Assembly: GCF_009847015.1 (NCBI RefSeq)
Contig: NZ_WVEM01000008.1
Coordinates: forward strand, 62,001-126,000
From: Sunxiuqinia indica
GTDB lineage: Bacteria > Bacteroidota > Bacteroidia > Bacteroidales > Prolixibacteraceae
Direction of reading: 5' to 3'
DNA: 64,000 nucleotides
The notes beneath the pieces were generated by a model. The model ran no database searches. It saw only the letters and a list, made by a program, of their open reading frames with translations, and had not been told where the DNA came from. Positions within the stretch are counted from its first letter, which is position 1, and each line of letters opens with the position of its first letter. The position numbers were made by a program, and so were the translations under genes. This document shows, one piece after another, positions 51,951 through 61,096 of this stretch.

Positions 51951-53756
51951 TTATTCCCAACCTGGATTTTGTTCGATATTTGGATTAAGTACGATTTGAT
52001 TTGAAGGAATAGGGTACAAATAATAGTAATCCGGAAAAGATGGCCCCTCTTTGAAAATCTCATTATTTGAATAATAAATATATCCCTCGCTTGCACCATT
52101 GTCAATTGGAATTTGGTTGTCATAATCAGAACCGACTATCCATCTTCCAAGTTTCTTTTCAGCAGCATAATCCATCTTCTTCCAACGTCTCAAGTCATCG
52201 AATCGAAAAGGCTCAGCCATTAATTCAATAGCTCGTTCTCGCCTAATCTCCCAAAGAACTGGATTAATATCCTGATCGCGGGTAGGATCAAAGTCGGCTC
52301 CAATATTAGCAACGACCATTGGGCTTACATCTCCCCTTTCTCTCAATTTATTAATTGAAAGGTCTGCAACTGTCTGATCAAATTGCCCAAGCTCCCATTT
52401 CGCTTCAGCATAGTTAACTAAAACTTCACCCATTCGAAATATAGGCGCGTCATTTATTCCCTCATGTTGTATATCGGTAATTCTATTGTAATATTTAAAT
52501 ACCTGATAACCGGTTCTTGTAGCAAAGAATGCTTCTCCAATATTATAATCTTTAAAATGCGGAGATGTATGCAAAACATTTAAACCACCTGTTTGTCTTG
52601 CTGGCAGGTATTTATGCTTATCATCAGATATAGTCATCATCAAATCAATATATTCCCGATCTGCTGCGATTCCGGTATATTCGAAATCAGCAACATCTCC
52701 TACCACTTTATCAACATTATAAGGAGGCAGCACTGTATAATAAAGGCGCCTATCCCTATTTCTAAATTCATCAAATGCATTATGGTCTCCGTCAAATAAG
52801 GGGCTCGTCCATCTGGTCTGCCCATCTTTTAACAAATACATATCAACTGCCTTTTTGCTCAAATCCCAACTATTATTCCGGTTGTAAAAAGGAAGCCCAT
52901 GATCAATAATTCCTAATTCATATTGTTTATAAAATAAGATTCCAGAAACTCCACTTAAATCTTCACTATTAAAAACCTCATCATAATTTGAATGCAAGGT
53001 GGGATGATCCTCAATTAACTTCTCTGAAGCTTGGACACAGGCAGTTAAGTACTTATCAGAGTCGCCTAGTCCATGGTACTTTCGCCATGTTCCTTCAAAC
53101 AAACCAAACCTTGATATTAGCGCTCTGACAGCATCTACTCCAATTGTATTTTCAAGAACATTATTTGTACCTGGCTCCAGTATGTTTTCTTCAGCATATA
53201 TTAAATCGGCCAGAATATTCGAGGCGACTTCATCTCTTGGGGTACGTGAGGCATACAATATTTCTTCATCCGTATCCGAAACAACTTTGTCTATCCATGG
53301 AACATCTCCATACTTGGAAATCTTGGTAAAATAATCATATGCCCTGAAAAAACGACCAACACTTCTCCAATGGTCTATTTCTAATTCAGTCATTTCTGAA
53401 TTATCTATGTTTGCCAGCATCAGATTGATTCTTCTTATAGTTGAAAAATCCCAAGCATCCGATGAAGTAGGAACGTTTATCCTATTCCATACCCAGTCCG
53501 ATCCAAAGATATTTTCATTATCCATAATAAAATCGGCATTAAACTCACTGTTCAACAGATCCCTCCACGGCTCATAACCTTCAAATACGCCATAAAATCC
53601 CATGGCATAAGCTTGAGTACTTTGAAAACTCTGAAATGCGTTTGACTCCGAAAAAGATAATTTTGGGCTTTTATCGAGCGTATCGTCTAAACACGCCGAT
53701 TGACTGACAACAGCAATCAAAAATATATATCGGATTAATTTATTTATATTTTTCAT
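51951..53756 (-). CDS. SusD/RagB-family glycan-binding lipoprotein
   Basis: The 601-residue protein has a lipoprotein signal (FLIAVVSQSAC) and the SusD-like fold pattern: an N-terminal TPR-rich part (AYAMGFYGVFEGYEPW, RRINLMLANID, RSVGRFFRAYDYFTKISKYGDVPW) and a C-terminal RagB/SusD domain (IFRMGEVLVNYAEAKWELG, WEIRRERAIELMAEPFRFDDLRRWKKMDYA, NPNIEQNPGWE). It sits on the outer membrane and binds the glycan for the SusC pore. It follows the SusC gene after 11 bases. Confidence 0.96.
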   Translation of the reverse strand: MKNINKLIRYIFLIAVVSQSACLDDTLDKSPKLSFSESNAFQSFQSTQAYAMGFYGVFEGYEPWRDLLNSEFNADFIMDNENIFGSDWVWNRINVPTSSDAWDFSTIRRINLMLANIDNSEMTELEIDHWRSVGRFFRAYDYFTKISKYGDVPWIDKVVSDTDEEILYASRTPRDEVASNILADLIYAEENILEPGTNNVLENTIGVDAVRALISRFGLFEGTWRKYHGLGDSDKYLTACVQASEKLIEDHPTLHSNYDEVFNSEDLSGVSGILFYKQYELGIIDHGLPFYNRNNSWDLSKKAVDMYLLKDGQTRWTSPLFDGDHNAFDEFRNRDRRLYYTVLPPYNVDKVVGDVADFEYTGIAADREYIDLMMTISDDKHKYLPARQTGGLNVLHTSPHFKDYNIGEAFFATRTGYQVFKYYNRITDIQHEGINDAPIFRMGEVLVNYAEAKWELGQFDQTVADLSINKLRERGDVSPMVVANIGADFDPTRDQDINPVLWEIRRERAIELMAEPFRFDDLRRWKKMDYAAEKKLGRWIVGSDYDNQIPIDNGASEGYIYYSNNEIFKEGPSFPDYYYLYPIPSNQIVLNPNIEQNPGWE

Positions 53757-53767
53757 ATTTCATATTT

Positions 53768-56700
53768 TTAAAAAGTAATGTTTACTCCTGCACTATAATT
53801 CTTCATATATGGATAATTCCCTTCAGATCCTGTTACCTTATCAAGCTCCGGATCAAGTCCATCAGGTAAATGGTCAAAGTTGAATAGATTCTCCCCTGTA
53901 AAAAACACCCTGAAATTAGAAATCCCAAATCTATTGAGAAGGCCTTTAGGAAGGCTATAACCTAAAGTTATATTCTTAACCCTGAGATAGGCTCCATTGT
54001 ATAAATATCGAGTTTGTACTAAACGGCTATACCTGTAATTACCTCGTCCATAAGTGTAGTTTCGTGGGTAAAACGCATCTGTATTTTCAGGGGTCCAATA
54101 ATCTAACTGATGCTTGTAAACTGTTGTCCAACGATGAGTAAAAGGAAATACTTCAGGAGATCCCCCATACCATAAATCACGTTTGCCAATTCCTTGCAAG
54201 AACATACTAAAATCAAAATTTTTATATTCTGCTGAAAAATTGAATCCAAACTGCATCCTCCGGGTATCATTCCCAATTACACTCATGTCTCCTGGATCAT
54301 CAAGTGTTTTATTTCCTTGATAAATAACACCATCATCATTAATATCCACATACCGTATGTCTCCGGGGTTTGGATTTGTGCTTCGATATGGGGCAATATT
54401 ATCCAAAAGTGTTCCTCCTGTGAGGTCATCATTCAGCGTTCCGGGAACAAAATCATCAACCGTAAAGAATCCCATGGTCGTATACCCCCAGATTTCTCCA
54501 AGTGTTTTCCCTTCGTAATACGTATTAAACAGCCCCGCGTCGTTATCGTACTTTGTAATCTCGGTTTGAGAATCATATAAGTTGAATCCCACGCTGTAAT
54601 GGAAATCATTTATCTGATCTTTCCATATAATATCCAATTCCCAGCCCTTAGTCGACAGATCGGCAACATTCTGTAACGGGGCATCTCCCCCAAGTACAGC
54701 AGGCAGTTCTGCACCCTGAGCAAGCATGTCTAATGTTTGACGATTATACCAGTCAAAACTCGTTGATAAGCGATTATTAAACAATCCAAGGTCAATCCCA
54801 ATATTCAACGTTCTTACCGTCTCCCAGGTAAAATCTCCGCTAACCAATTTTGGCGATTTTAAACTGGTAGCTTCAATTCCGGTATTACTATTTATCCAAG
54901 CAACAGAATAAGAATTCATTGTGGGCAAGTAGGCATAATTATCAATATCCTGGTTTCCAATTTCTCCGATTGAGCCTCTTAATTTCAATCTAGAAACAAC
55001 CCGGTCAAGGCTTGTCATGAATGGCTCATTTGAGACTTTCCAAGCTCCACTTAAAGATGGGAAGAACCCAAAGCGGTTTCCTTCTGGGAACCTTGAAGAA
55101 CCATCATATCTTCCATTGAATTCTAATAGATACTTGTCTTTATAGGCATAATTCAATCGACCGAAGAACCCCAATACACCATAGTCTGAATAAAAATCGT
55201 TTGCATCGAGTATTCCTATTCCAGATGACAGGCCTTGCACATCGGGAGTAAGCAGTTCCTGCCTTGATGCTGAGATCCCACTATTGTCGTTTTCCTCTTG
55301 GTTTATTCCAATCAAAACACCAAGTTCATGTTCTCCTATCTTTTTTGAATAATTTCCATATACATTAAGCGCCCGATAGTTACTTTCTGACCTAGATTCT
55401 GCATAGGACGATCTAGTTGGATTATAGGGCTCATAATTAAACGTTGCCGGATGAATCCATCCCGGAACATAATTGGGTGTGCTCTTCCTTCCATTTTTCC
55501 TCTGGAAAGTGTATTCACCGACTATACTGATATCATCTGACACTTGATAGGTTGCTTTCCCAAACAAACGTATCACTTCACTAAGTTCAGTTCTTGCTGG
55601 TGCCAATTTCACCCAATTCGCGGGAGTTCTATATGGAACTGTTTCTCCATTTTCTAAGGTTCCATAACCCAATGGAATCGTAGACGACATATTAATCGCA
55701 TCTTTATATATCTGTTCCCAATCACCTCCGGCAGGATCACTTCTTAAACCATTTTTGTAAATCATGTTAACCGAAGTCGTGAGTCTGGAAGTAAGGTCTG
55801 TTGTAAGATTCATACTTGCATTATATCTCCGATAGGTATCCTTATCTCCTGCCATAATACCATCCTCATCATTATAGCCTAACGACATTCTGTAAGTGCT
55901 TTTCTCAGATCCACCACTAACCGAAAAATTGTGTTGCTGCTGAAAACCCGAATTATTTAGTAGATCGGCAACGGCATTGGTCCCCCGAACAACATACCTT
56001 AACCCATTTTCATCTTTAATTATGCCATCAGGGTAAGCAGAAGGGTTACTCTCGTATTCTTCAATGTATTCAAGCCAGGTATCAACATTTTGACCGGTCC
56101 AAAAATTACTTTGGTTCCAATCTTTCAATGCTTGCATCAATTCCCTTGGAGAAGCTTTTTCCGCATAAGTAGAGGGAGAACTCCATCCAAAATTGGTTGA
56201 ATAGTTGAATTGAGGCTGTTGATTTCGGTTCCCTTTTTTCGTCGTAATCAATACCACCCCGAATGCAGCCCGTGCTCCATAAATGGCAGTAGAAGCAGCG
56301 TCCTTTAATACAGAAACATTTTCAATATCTCTTGGGTTGATATCTTCCAATTGCATCGGCACATTATCTACCAGTATCAATGGCTCTCCTCCATTAATAG
56401 AAGTAAACCCCCGAATATTAATATCTGTTTCACTACCAGGCTGCCCTGACCCATAGGTTATTTGCAAGCCCGGGATAGCTCCCTGAAGCGCCTTTGAGGC
56501 GTCAGTCACAGGCCTGCTCCCCAGTACAGTTGTCATATCAACTGAGCTGACAGCCCCTGTTAAGTTTACTTTTTTCTGAGTCCCATACCCTACGGCTACA
56601 ACTTCTTCAATGCCAATGGCATCTTCAGCCATCACCACATTGATGGAAGTTTTCCCCATCACAGAAATCTCTTGCGTTCTCATACCCACAAATGAGAAAA

Positions 56701-57238
56701 CCAACACACCATCTCCCGGGACATTTGAAAGCGAATAATTACCGTCGCCATCGGTAATTGTCCCGTAAGTAGTGCCTTTTATTACTACTGTAACACCGGG
56801 AAGAGGGGTTCCGCCAGAATCGGTCACTTTCCCATTAACGGTTATATCAACAGAAACGGAACTGAACTTCGATGAATTCAATGCGATCTGCCGGTTATTA
56901 ATATCGTAAGTGATCCCTGTATTGATAAAGACTTTATTGAGTATCTCCGGAACCGACTGGTCTTCGCAATTGATATTTACTTCCTGCGACACATCCACTT
57001 TCGTGGCATCGTACATGAAAAAGAACTGGGATTTAGTTTCTATTTCCTGTAAAACATCTTTTATCTTTGCATCTGCCATATTCAGGCTTAAACGAGTGCT
57101 CTGCGAGTATGAACTGATAGCAAGTACCTGCGAGATTGTAGCTAGAAACAAAACAAGAATTGTCCTCATTGTTTTACATAGTTTAGATCTCCAGATTTTA
57201 TAAAAATCCGGGGCCATTAAAAATTGTTTTTTTTTCAT
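53768..57238 (-). CDS. SusC/RagA-family TonB-dependent receptor with STN signalling domain
   Basis: The 1,156-residue outer-membrane receptor has a signal region (to about 45), an STN domain (about 48-105, SLNMADAKIKDVLQEIETKSQFFFMYDATKV) that talks to a FecR anti-sigma factor, a carboxypeptidase-D-like repeat (GKVTDSGGTPLPGVTVVIKGTTYGT), a plug (VGYGTQKKVNLTGAVSSVDM, NIRGFTSINGGEPLILVDNVP) and a beta barrel ending MKNYSAGVNITF. It imports oligosaccharides with SusD. The STN domain with FecR and sigma genes directly upstream indicates substrate-triggered trans-envelope control. Confidence 0.96.
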   Translation of the reverse strand: MKKKQFLMAPDFYKIWRSKLCKTMRTILVLFLATISQVLAISSYSQSTRLSLNMADAKIKDVLQEIETKSQFFFMYDATKVDVSQEVNINCEDQSVPEILNKVFINTGITYDINNRQIALNSSKFSSVSVDITVNGKVTDSGGTPLPGVTVVIKGTTYGTITDGDGNYSLSNVPGDGVLVFSFVGMRTQEISVMGKTSINVVMAEDAIGIEEVVAVGYGTQKKVNLTGAVSSVDMTTVLGSRPVTDASKALQGAIPGLQITYGSGQPGSETDINIRGFTSINGGEPLILVDNVPMQLEDINPRDIENVSVLKDAASTAIYGARAAFGVVLITTKKGNRNQQPQFNYSTNFGWSSPSTYAEKASPRELMQALKDWNQSNFWTGQNVDTWLEYIEEYESNPSAYPDGIIKDENGLRYVVRGTNAVADLLNNSGFQQQHNFSVSGGSEKSTYRMSLGYNDEDGIMAGDKDTYRRYNASMNLTTDLTSRLTTSVNMIYKNGLRSDPAGGDWEQIYKDAINMSSTIPLGYGTLENGETVPYRTPANWVKLAPARTELSEVIRLFGKATYQVSDDISIVGEYTFQRKNGRKSTPNYVPGWIHPATFNYEPYNPTRSSYAESRSESNYRALNVYGNYSKKIGEHELGVLIGINQEENDNSGISASRQELLTPDVQGLSSGIGILDANDFYSDYGVLGFFGRLNYAYKDKYLLEFNGRYDGSSRFPEGNRFGFFPSLSGAWKVSNEPFMTSLDRVVSRLKLRGSIGEIGNQDIDNYAYLPTMNSYSVAWINSNTGIEATSLKSPKLVSGDFTWETVRTLNIGIDLGLFNNRLSTSFDWYNRQTLDMLAQGAELPAVLGGDAPLQNVADLSTKGWELDIIWKDQINDFHYSVGFNLYDSQTEITKYDNDAGLFNTYYEGKTLGEIWGYTTMGFFTVDDFVPGTLNDDLTGGTLLDNIAPYRSTNPNPGDIRYVDINDDGVIYQGNKTLDDPGDMSVIGNDTRRMQFGFNFSAEYKNFDFSMFLQGIGKRDLWYGGSPEVFPFTHRWTTVYKHQLDYWTPENTDAFYPRNYTYGRGNYRYSRLVQTRYLYNGAYLRVKNITLGYSLPKGLLNRFGISNFRVFFTGENLFNFDHLPDGLDPELDKVTGSEGNYPYMKNYSAGVNITF

Positions 57239-57368
57239 AAATTTGTTTTGATTTGAAATTAGACATCAAATTATTTTGCCCTTCATGCTAATGATTCGGG
57301 CAGAGATTAAAGGGGATGTTACCAGCATCTCCTTTTTTCTTATAATTCTCCATTAATTCCCCATGTCA

Positions 57369-58415
57369 CTATTTTGGGGTTAATAATACTTTCGTTTTAT
57401 TTTCATCATCTCCTTTAATTATTTTGTAATTGACAGAGCATGTGAAAGCAATCGATTTGAGAATATCCTCAAAGGGCTCATCTTTAATAGTGGCCGTGAA
57501 CAATGAATTGAAAATCGCCGAGTTTTCGACTTCAATCTGGATGTCATACTTTCTTTGAAGTATCGGTATAACATCTAACATCGGCTCGTCCCTAAAAATC
57601 AAAAAACCCTCTTTCCATTTTAAAAACCGATCAAGTTCCACTTGCCTCATTGAAACAGTTCCAGATGAAATGGCGTAATGTGCCTTTTGTCCTGGAAACA
57701 GATCGTAATCAAACCCTGTTTCTTCTGGTTTTAGCAATTTAACTTTCCCCGATTCAAGCACGACCTCAATATTTTTCTGTCCGGGATAGGCATTGACATC
57801 AAACTGGGTTCCTAAAACTTTGACCTCCAGTCCACCACAAAAAACGCTTAATGGCATTTTTTTGTTTTTTGTAACCTGAAAAAAGGCCTGCCCCTCAAGG
57901 TAAATTTCCCTTTTTTTGACTGCAAAATCAGTTGGGTATTTTACTTCTGTCCCCGAGTTTAACCAGATTACGGTGCTGTCTGGCAAGATGAGTTTAGAAA
58001 TTTGACCATTTTCAGCAATAGCCGTGGTGAAATTCGCTCCGGATTCCAAATCCTTTGCTGGGTTAAACTTTTGATAAAAGAAGAGGCCCGAAATACAAAT
58101 CGCTAAAAGAAATATTGCTGCATACTTTAGTGCAGGACTGCCCAAAAACCGAAGGTTATACTTTTTCCTGTCCTTTTTTATGCGCTTAGCAATTTTATCT
58201 GCCAATAGTTTCTTTTGCTCAGCACTGATTTTATGATTGGTGATTTGAAATAATCGAAGTTCGTCCCTTAACGCGGTGATAATGATTTTTTCATCTGGAT
58301 TTTTACCAAAATAGAAATCCCAATATTCACTGATATCATCAGAAGGTTCATAAACCCACTTGATGAACAACGGATTGTCAATATATTTTTCGATTCCCTT
58401 CATTTTAATTTTCAT
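57369..58415 (-). CDS. FecR-family anti-sigma factor
   Basis: The 348-residue protein has a cytosolic N-terminal region (about 1-92), one transmembrane segment (YAAIFLLAICISGLFFY, about 96-113), and a periplasmic FecR domain (ANFTTAIAENGQISKLILPDSTVIWLNSGTEVKYP, then GTQFDVNAYPGQ) with a C-terminal STN-like domain (FEDILKSIAFTCSVNYKI). It holds the sigma factor at 58,522 until the SusC STN domain signals substrate. Spacing to the SusC gene is 130 bases, to the sigma gene 106. Confidence 0.95.
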   Translation of the reverse strand: MKIKMKGIEKYIDNPLFIKWVYEPSDDISEYWDFYFGKNPDEKIIITALRDELRLFQITNHKISAEQKKLLADKIAKRIKKDRKKYNLRFLGSPALKYAAIFLLAICISGLFFYQKFNPAKDLESGANFTTAIAENGQISKLILPDSTVIWLNSGTEVKYPTDFAVKKREIYLEGQAFFQVTKNKKMPLSVFCGGLEVKVLGTQFDVNAYPGQKNIEVVLESGKVKLLKPEETGFDYDLFPGQKAHYAISSGTVSMRQVELDRFLKWKEGFLIFRDEPMLDVIPILQRKYDIQIEVENSAIFNSLFTATIKDEPFEDILKSIAFTCSVNYKIIKGDDENKTKVLLTPK

Positions 58416-58521
58416 TGTTTACTGATATAGTAAGGAATTTTGAAAAAGGTGGACAAGAAAAATCGCTTTTTTTTGGGGATGATCCGTTGATGGCTAAAAA
58501 AGCGCTGCGAATGAAGGATAT

Positions 58522-59187
58522 TTAGTTTTTCGCTATTTTCGAAAAGAGGACAAAAAGTTCAATCGCTTTATCTTTTACAATCTCTCGAAACGAGGAAATA
58601 GTCCTGTAAACAAGTTTTTTTACCGAGCTTGGTTTGATCCCAACAATATCAGCGATTTCTGCATATCTCAAACCGCTGTAGAACTTTAAAAAAATTACTT
58701 CTTTTTTTTGTGAGTCCAATTGATTAATGAGGCTCTCGATCAATTCAATCTTTTTTTCTTCTATTTTTTTTTCATGAAGGGCATCAACTTCAAGATAGAA
58801 ATTGAAACCAAATTTCCCGCTTTCTAAATCTGAGTTATCAGATTTTTCCCTTTTCACCTTCTCTAACAGGATTCGTTTATATGCCCTCAATAAATAATAT
58901 CGGATAAAATTTGGTGTGATTATTTGCTCCCGTTTAGACAATATATAAAGAAACAAGTCCTGGATAGCATCTTCCACCAAATCAGAATTTGTTGTTAATT
59001 TTCGTCCGTAGCTAAACAAAAAGTCAACATGCTCATAATAAATCGTATCAAAAGCTTTACGATCACCTTTTTTAAATTTGTCCCAGACCTCCTGCCACTG
59101 AGAACCTTCAATATTTTTATCCAGGCGGTTGTCCACTTTTTGCGCTATTTGAGTAGTAAAGGAAGGATAAATTTTAATATTCTCCAA
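58522..59187 (-). CDS. ECF RNA polymerase sigma factor
   Basis: The 221-residue protein has sigma70 region 2 (about 38-105, WDKFKKGDRKAFDTIYYEHVDFLFSYGRKL and DAIQDLFLYILSKREQI) and region 4 (about 155-210, QKKEVIFLKFYSGLRYAEIADIVGIKPSSVKKLVYRTI). It should direct transcription of the PUL under FecR control. No ATG occurs before the conserved domain: the frame opens with TTG at 59,187, and an in-frame GTG (Val18) is the other option. It is the first gene of the PUL in transcription order. Confidence 0.93.
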   Translation of the reverse strand: MENIKIYPSFTTQIAQKVDNRLDKNIEGSQWQEVWDKFKKGDRKAFDTIYYEHVDFLFSYGRKLTTNSDLVEDAIQDLFLYILSKREQIITPNFIRYYLLRAYKRILLEKVKREKSDNSDLESGKFGFNFYLEVDALHEKKIEEKKIELIESLINQLDSQKKEVIFLKFYSGLRYAEIADIVGIKPSSVKKLVYRTISSFREIVKDKAIELFVLFSKIAKN

Positions 59188-59419
59188 TCGGATTTGAACT
59201 TATGCGGTTCCGTCCATTAAAAAACATCTCTATAAAAAACTGACTTTAAGGGCATAAGTAAATATAACATTGTCTTATTCTGCACACCCATAGAGCAAAA
59301 TCAAATCTTTTCACCATCATTTTTGTCAAAACTCACTTCTCTACAGAAGATGATAATATACTCATTTTTCTTGTATAACACTCATTTCATCCTTACGTTG
59401 CACTTATATTTTTCAAGTA

Positions 59420-59984
59420 ATGAATAATAGCGCTCATTTTACTCAAAAACACCCATTTATCATGGAAAACAGTGTCCTGAAAAAGGATATATAGTTGGCT
59501 ACGCTGCAATCATCGATAAATTAAGACTACCAATTCCAATTCCCTATCAAATTACGTTGATATGTAACTAGGATAAAAACTATGAAACCGATGATTGGAA
59601 AATCCTTCCCAAATCATATCTACCTGAGGATAGTTTTGAAATAACAGGAATTGAAGCATTGTACAAACATTTGATTTTTGCACTGAAATATGAAGGTATC
59701 AACCTCCTGGTATTTCGAAAAATTACTCAGCATTACTCAACGGAACAATTAAGAACTCTGGTTGATATTGAACCGACCTGTCAATACAGCAGGAGAATAT
59801 GTTTTTTTTTGTAGATGATGAATTTGAAACGCCGGATAAAATGGTTGCTTTATTGGTTTGGTTCTTAGAACAGAACAACGGAGTGCTATCTAAACGTGCG
59901 GAAGAAAAAGAATATGAAGTTTTATCCGAAACCGAAGTTAATCAGATTGAAATGAGGTATAGTGAAATATTCAAAAAGCAATAA
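59420..59984 (+). pseudogene. fic pseudogene (second copy, internally deleted)
   Basis: The sequence is near identical to parts of the fic gene at 24,656. It starts ATG AAT AAT AGC at 59,420, loses one base near 59,450, has TAG in place of a Gln codon near 59,570, and then jumps from the codons for QYSRRIW (residues 122-128) to VDDEFETPDK (residues 466 on). About 1 kb, including both the inhibitory motif and the FIC active site, is gone; a T-run lies at the joint. The last 55 codons remain open (59,815-59,984). It lies 102 bases before the right attachment repeat, as the intact copy does before att-2. Confidence 0.9.
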
Positions 59985-60086
59985 TTAATACCAAAATAAA
60001 TGTAAAAACAACGCTGGTGAACGATTCGGTTAACACTCAAATCCACCTCTCCACAAACAGCTTATTTAGTGCCAAATACCTATATT

Positions 60087-60106
60087 TTCGATTCCCGACA
60101 ACTCCA
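60087..60106 (+). repeat. Right attachment repeat (att-3), tmRNA 3'-end copy
   Basis: TTCGATTCCCG followed by ACAACTCCA matches 18 of the last 20 bases of ssrA. It is preceded by the shared block AACGCTGGTGAACGATTCGG (from 60,010), also found before att-2. A terminator-like hairpin follows at 60,112, which may be the original ssrA terminator of the uninterrupted chromosome. Confidence 0.72.
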
Positions 60107-60111
60107 GTTTC

Positions 60112-60146
60112 GCCCTCAAGAGCTTTAGCAACGAAGGGCTTTTTTA
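60112..60146 (+). terminator. Terminator-like hairpin after att-3
   Basis: GCCCT (60,112-60,116) pairs with AGGGC (60,135-60,139), followed by six T. Being just outside att-3, it could be the ancestral ssrA terminator; it could also end the minus-strand gene at 60,226. Confidence 0.55.
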
Positions 60147-60225
60147 TATCCTACACGACTTGCTTCTCCGAAAGCTTGATCATTAAAGACTCGAAAGCGG
60201 CAGGACATTTAATTTTCAAAAACCT

Positions 60226-60828
60226 TTAGGATGGTTCTTGTTGTTTTTCGCTATTCGCTGCTGCAATCTTCTTTTGATATCGTTTTTCTGCCCGGTTTGC
60301 CAAGCGTACTAAAATGAAAGCGAATACTGCAAAAACGAGAAGTAAAGGGATTACAAAGTCAAGTTGAGTGACAAAAACATCCCAACTCATTGGATCATTG
60401 GGTTTATTTTCGGGAATTGCTGAACCCAAAAGCATCATCCCAACAAAAGACAAGCTAATATAAAAGAGTGTATGCAGAATCCAGCCCAAACCAGTATGAG
60501 GGAAATAGGCTAACAGCATTCGTTGCAAAAAGGAATGGTGCATTTCATCTCCATCGGCTGCTGATTTTTTGGTTCCAAATTCTTCCTTCTCTACAACAAG
60601 CTCATCAAAATGCCTGGCAACATCGTCTTTCAACCTGTTAAAACGCTCATCTGTTGAAACTTCACGCTGTGCTTTTAACCACATTTGCCAAAACTCGATT
60701 TGAGCTTTGGCTTTTTGTAAGCTTCTGCGATTAGCTGCTTCATTCGACCGGTCGTTGATCCACTTCGTAACAATAGGAATGGAGCCCAATACTGGAGCAA
60801 CCAGTGCCGCTATTTCAGTTATTTCCAT
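60226..60828 (-). CDS. Membrane protein of unknown function
   Basis: The 200-residue protein has a hydrophobic N-terminal stretch (IAALVAPVLGSIPIVT), a charged helical middle (about 22-95, rich in Lys, Glu, Arg, coiled-coil-like) and two transmembrane segments near the C-terminus (GWILHTLFYISLSFVGMMLLG and DFVIPLLLVFAVFAFILVRLA). No family recognised. It is the first gene of the chromosomal backbone right of the islands. Confidence 0.65.
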   Translation of the reverse strand: MEITEIAALVAPVLGSIPIVTKWINDRSNEAANRRSLQKAKAQIEFWQMWLKAQREVSTDERFNRLKDDVARHFDELVVEKEEFGTKKSAADGDEMHHSFLQRMLLAYFPHTGLGWILHTLFYISLSFVGMMLLGSAIPENKPNDPMSWDVFVTQLDFVIPLLLVFAVFAFILVRLANRAEKRYQKKIAAANSEKQQEPS

Positions 60829-60976
60829 ACATTTTAATCTTAAGTTAGCAGGTGAGAGTCCAAAAACACATCGATTAATAATATTTTAAGACATCTTACT
60901 CTTCTAATTAAAATTAAACAAAATTAGATTCTTTCACAATAGGTATCCAACGCTATAATTTATCGGTATTACGGCA

Positions 60977-61022
60977 GTTAAGTCGATCTCAAAAAGCGTT
61001 GATCTATTCTGGTCGACTTAAC
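60977..61022. repeat. 10-base inverted repeat upstream of lipoprotein gene
   Basis: GTTAAGTCGA (60,977-60,986) and TCGACTTAAC (61,013-61,022) are exact reverse complements with 26 bases between them. No T-run follows, so it is more likely an operator or mRNA structure than a terminator. Confidence 0.5.
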
Positions 61023-61096
61023 AGGCATCAGCCAGGTCATTTTGTTTATTGAATTTGGCACCGTATTTGATGCTTAGTGCAAAAAAACAAAACACG

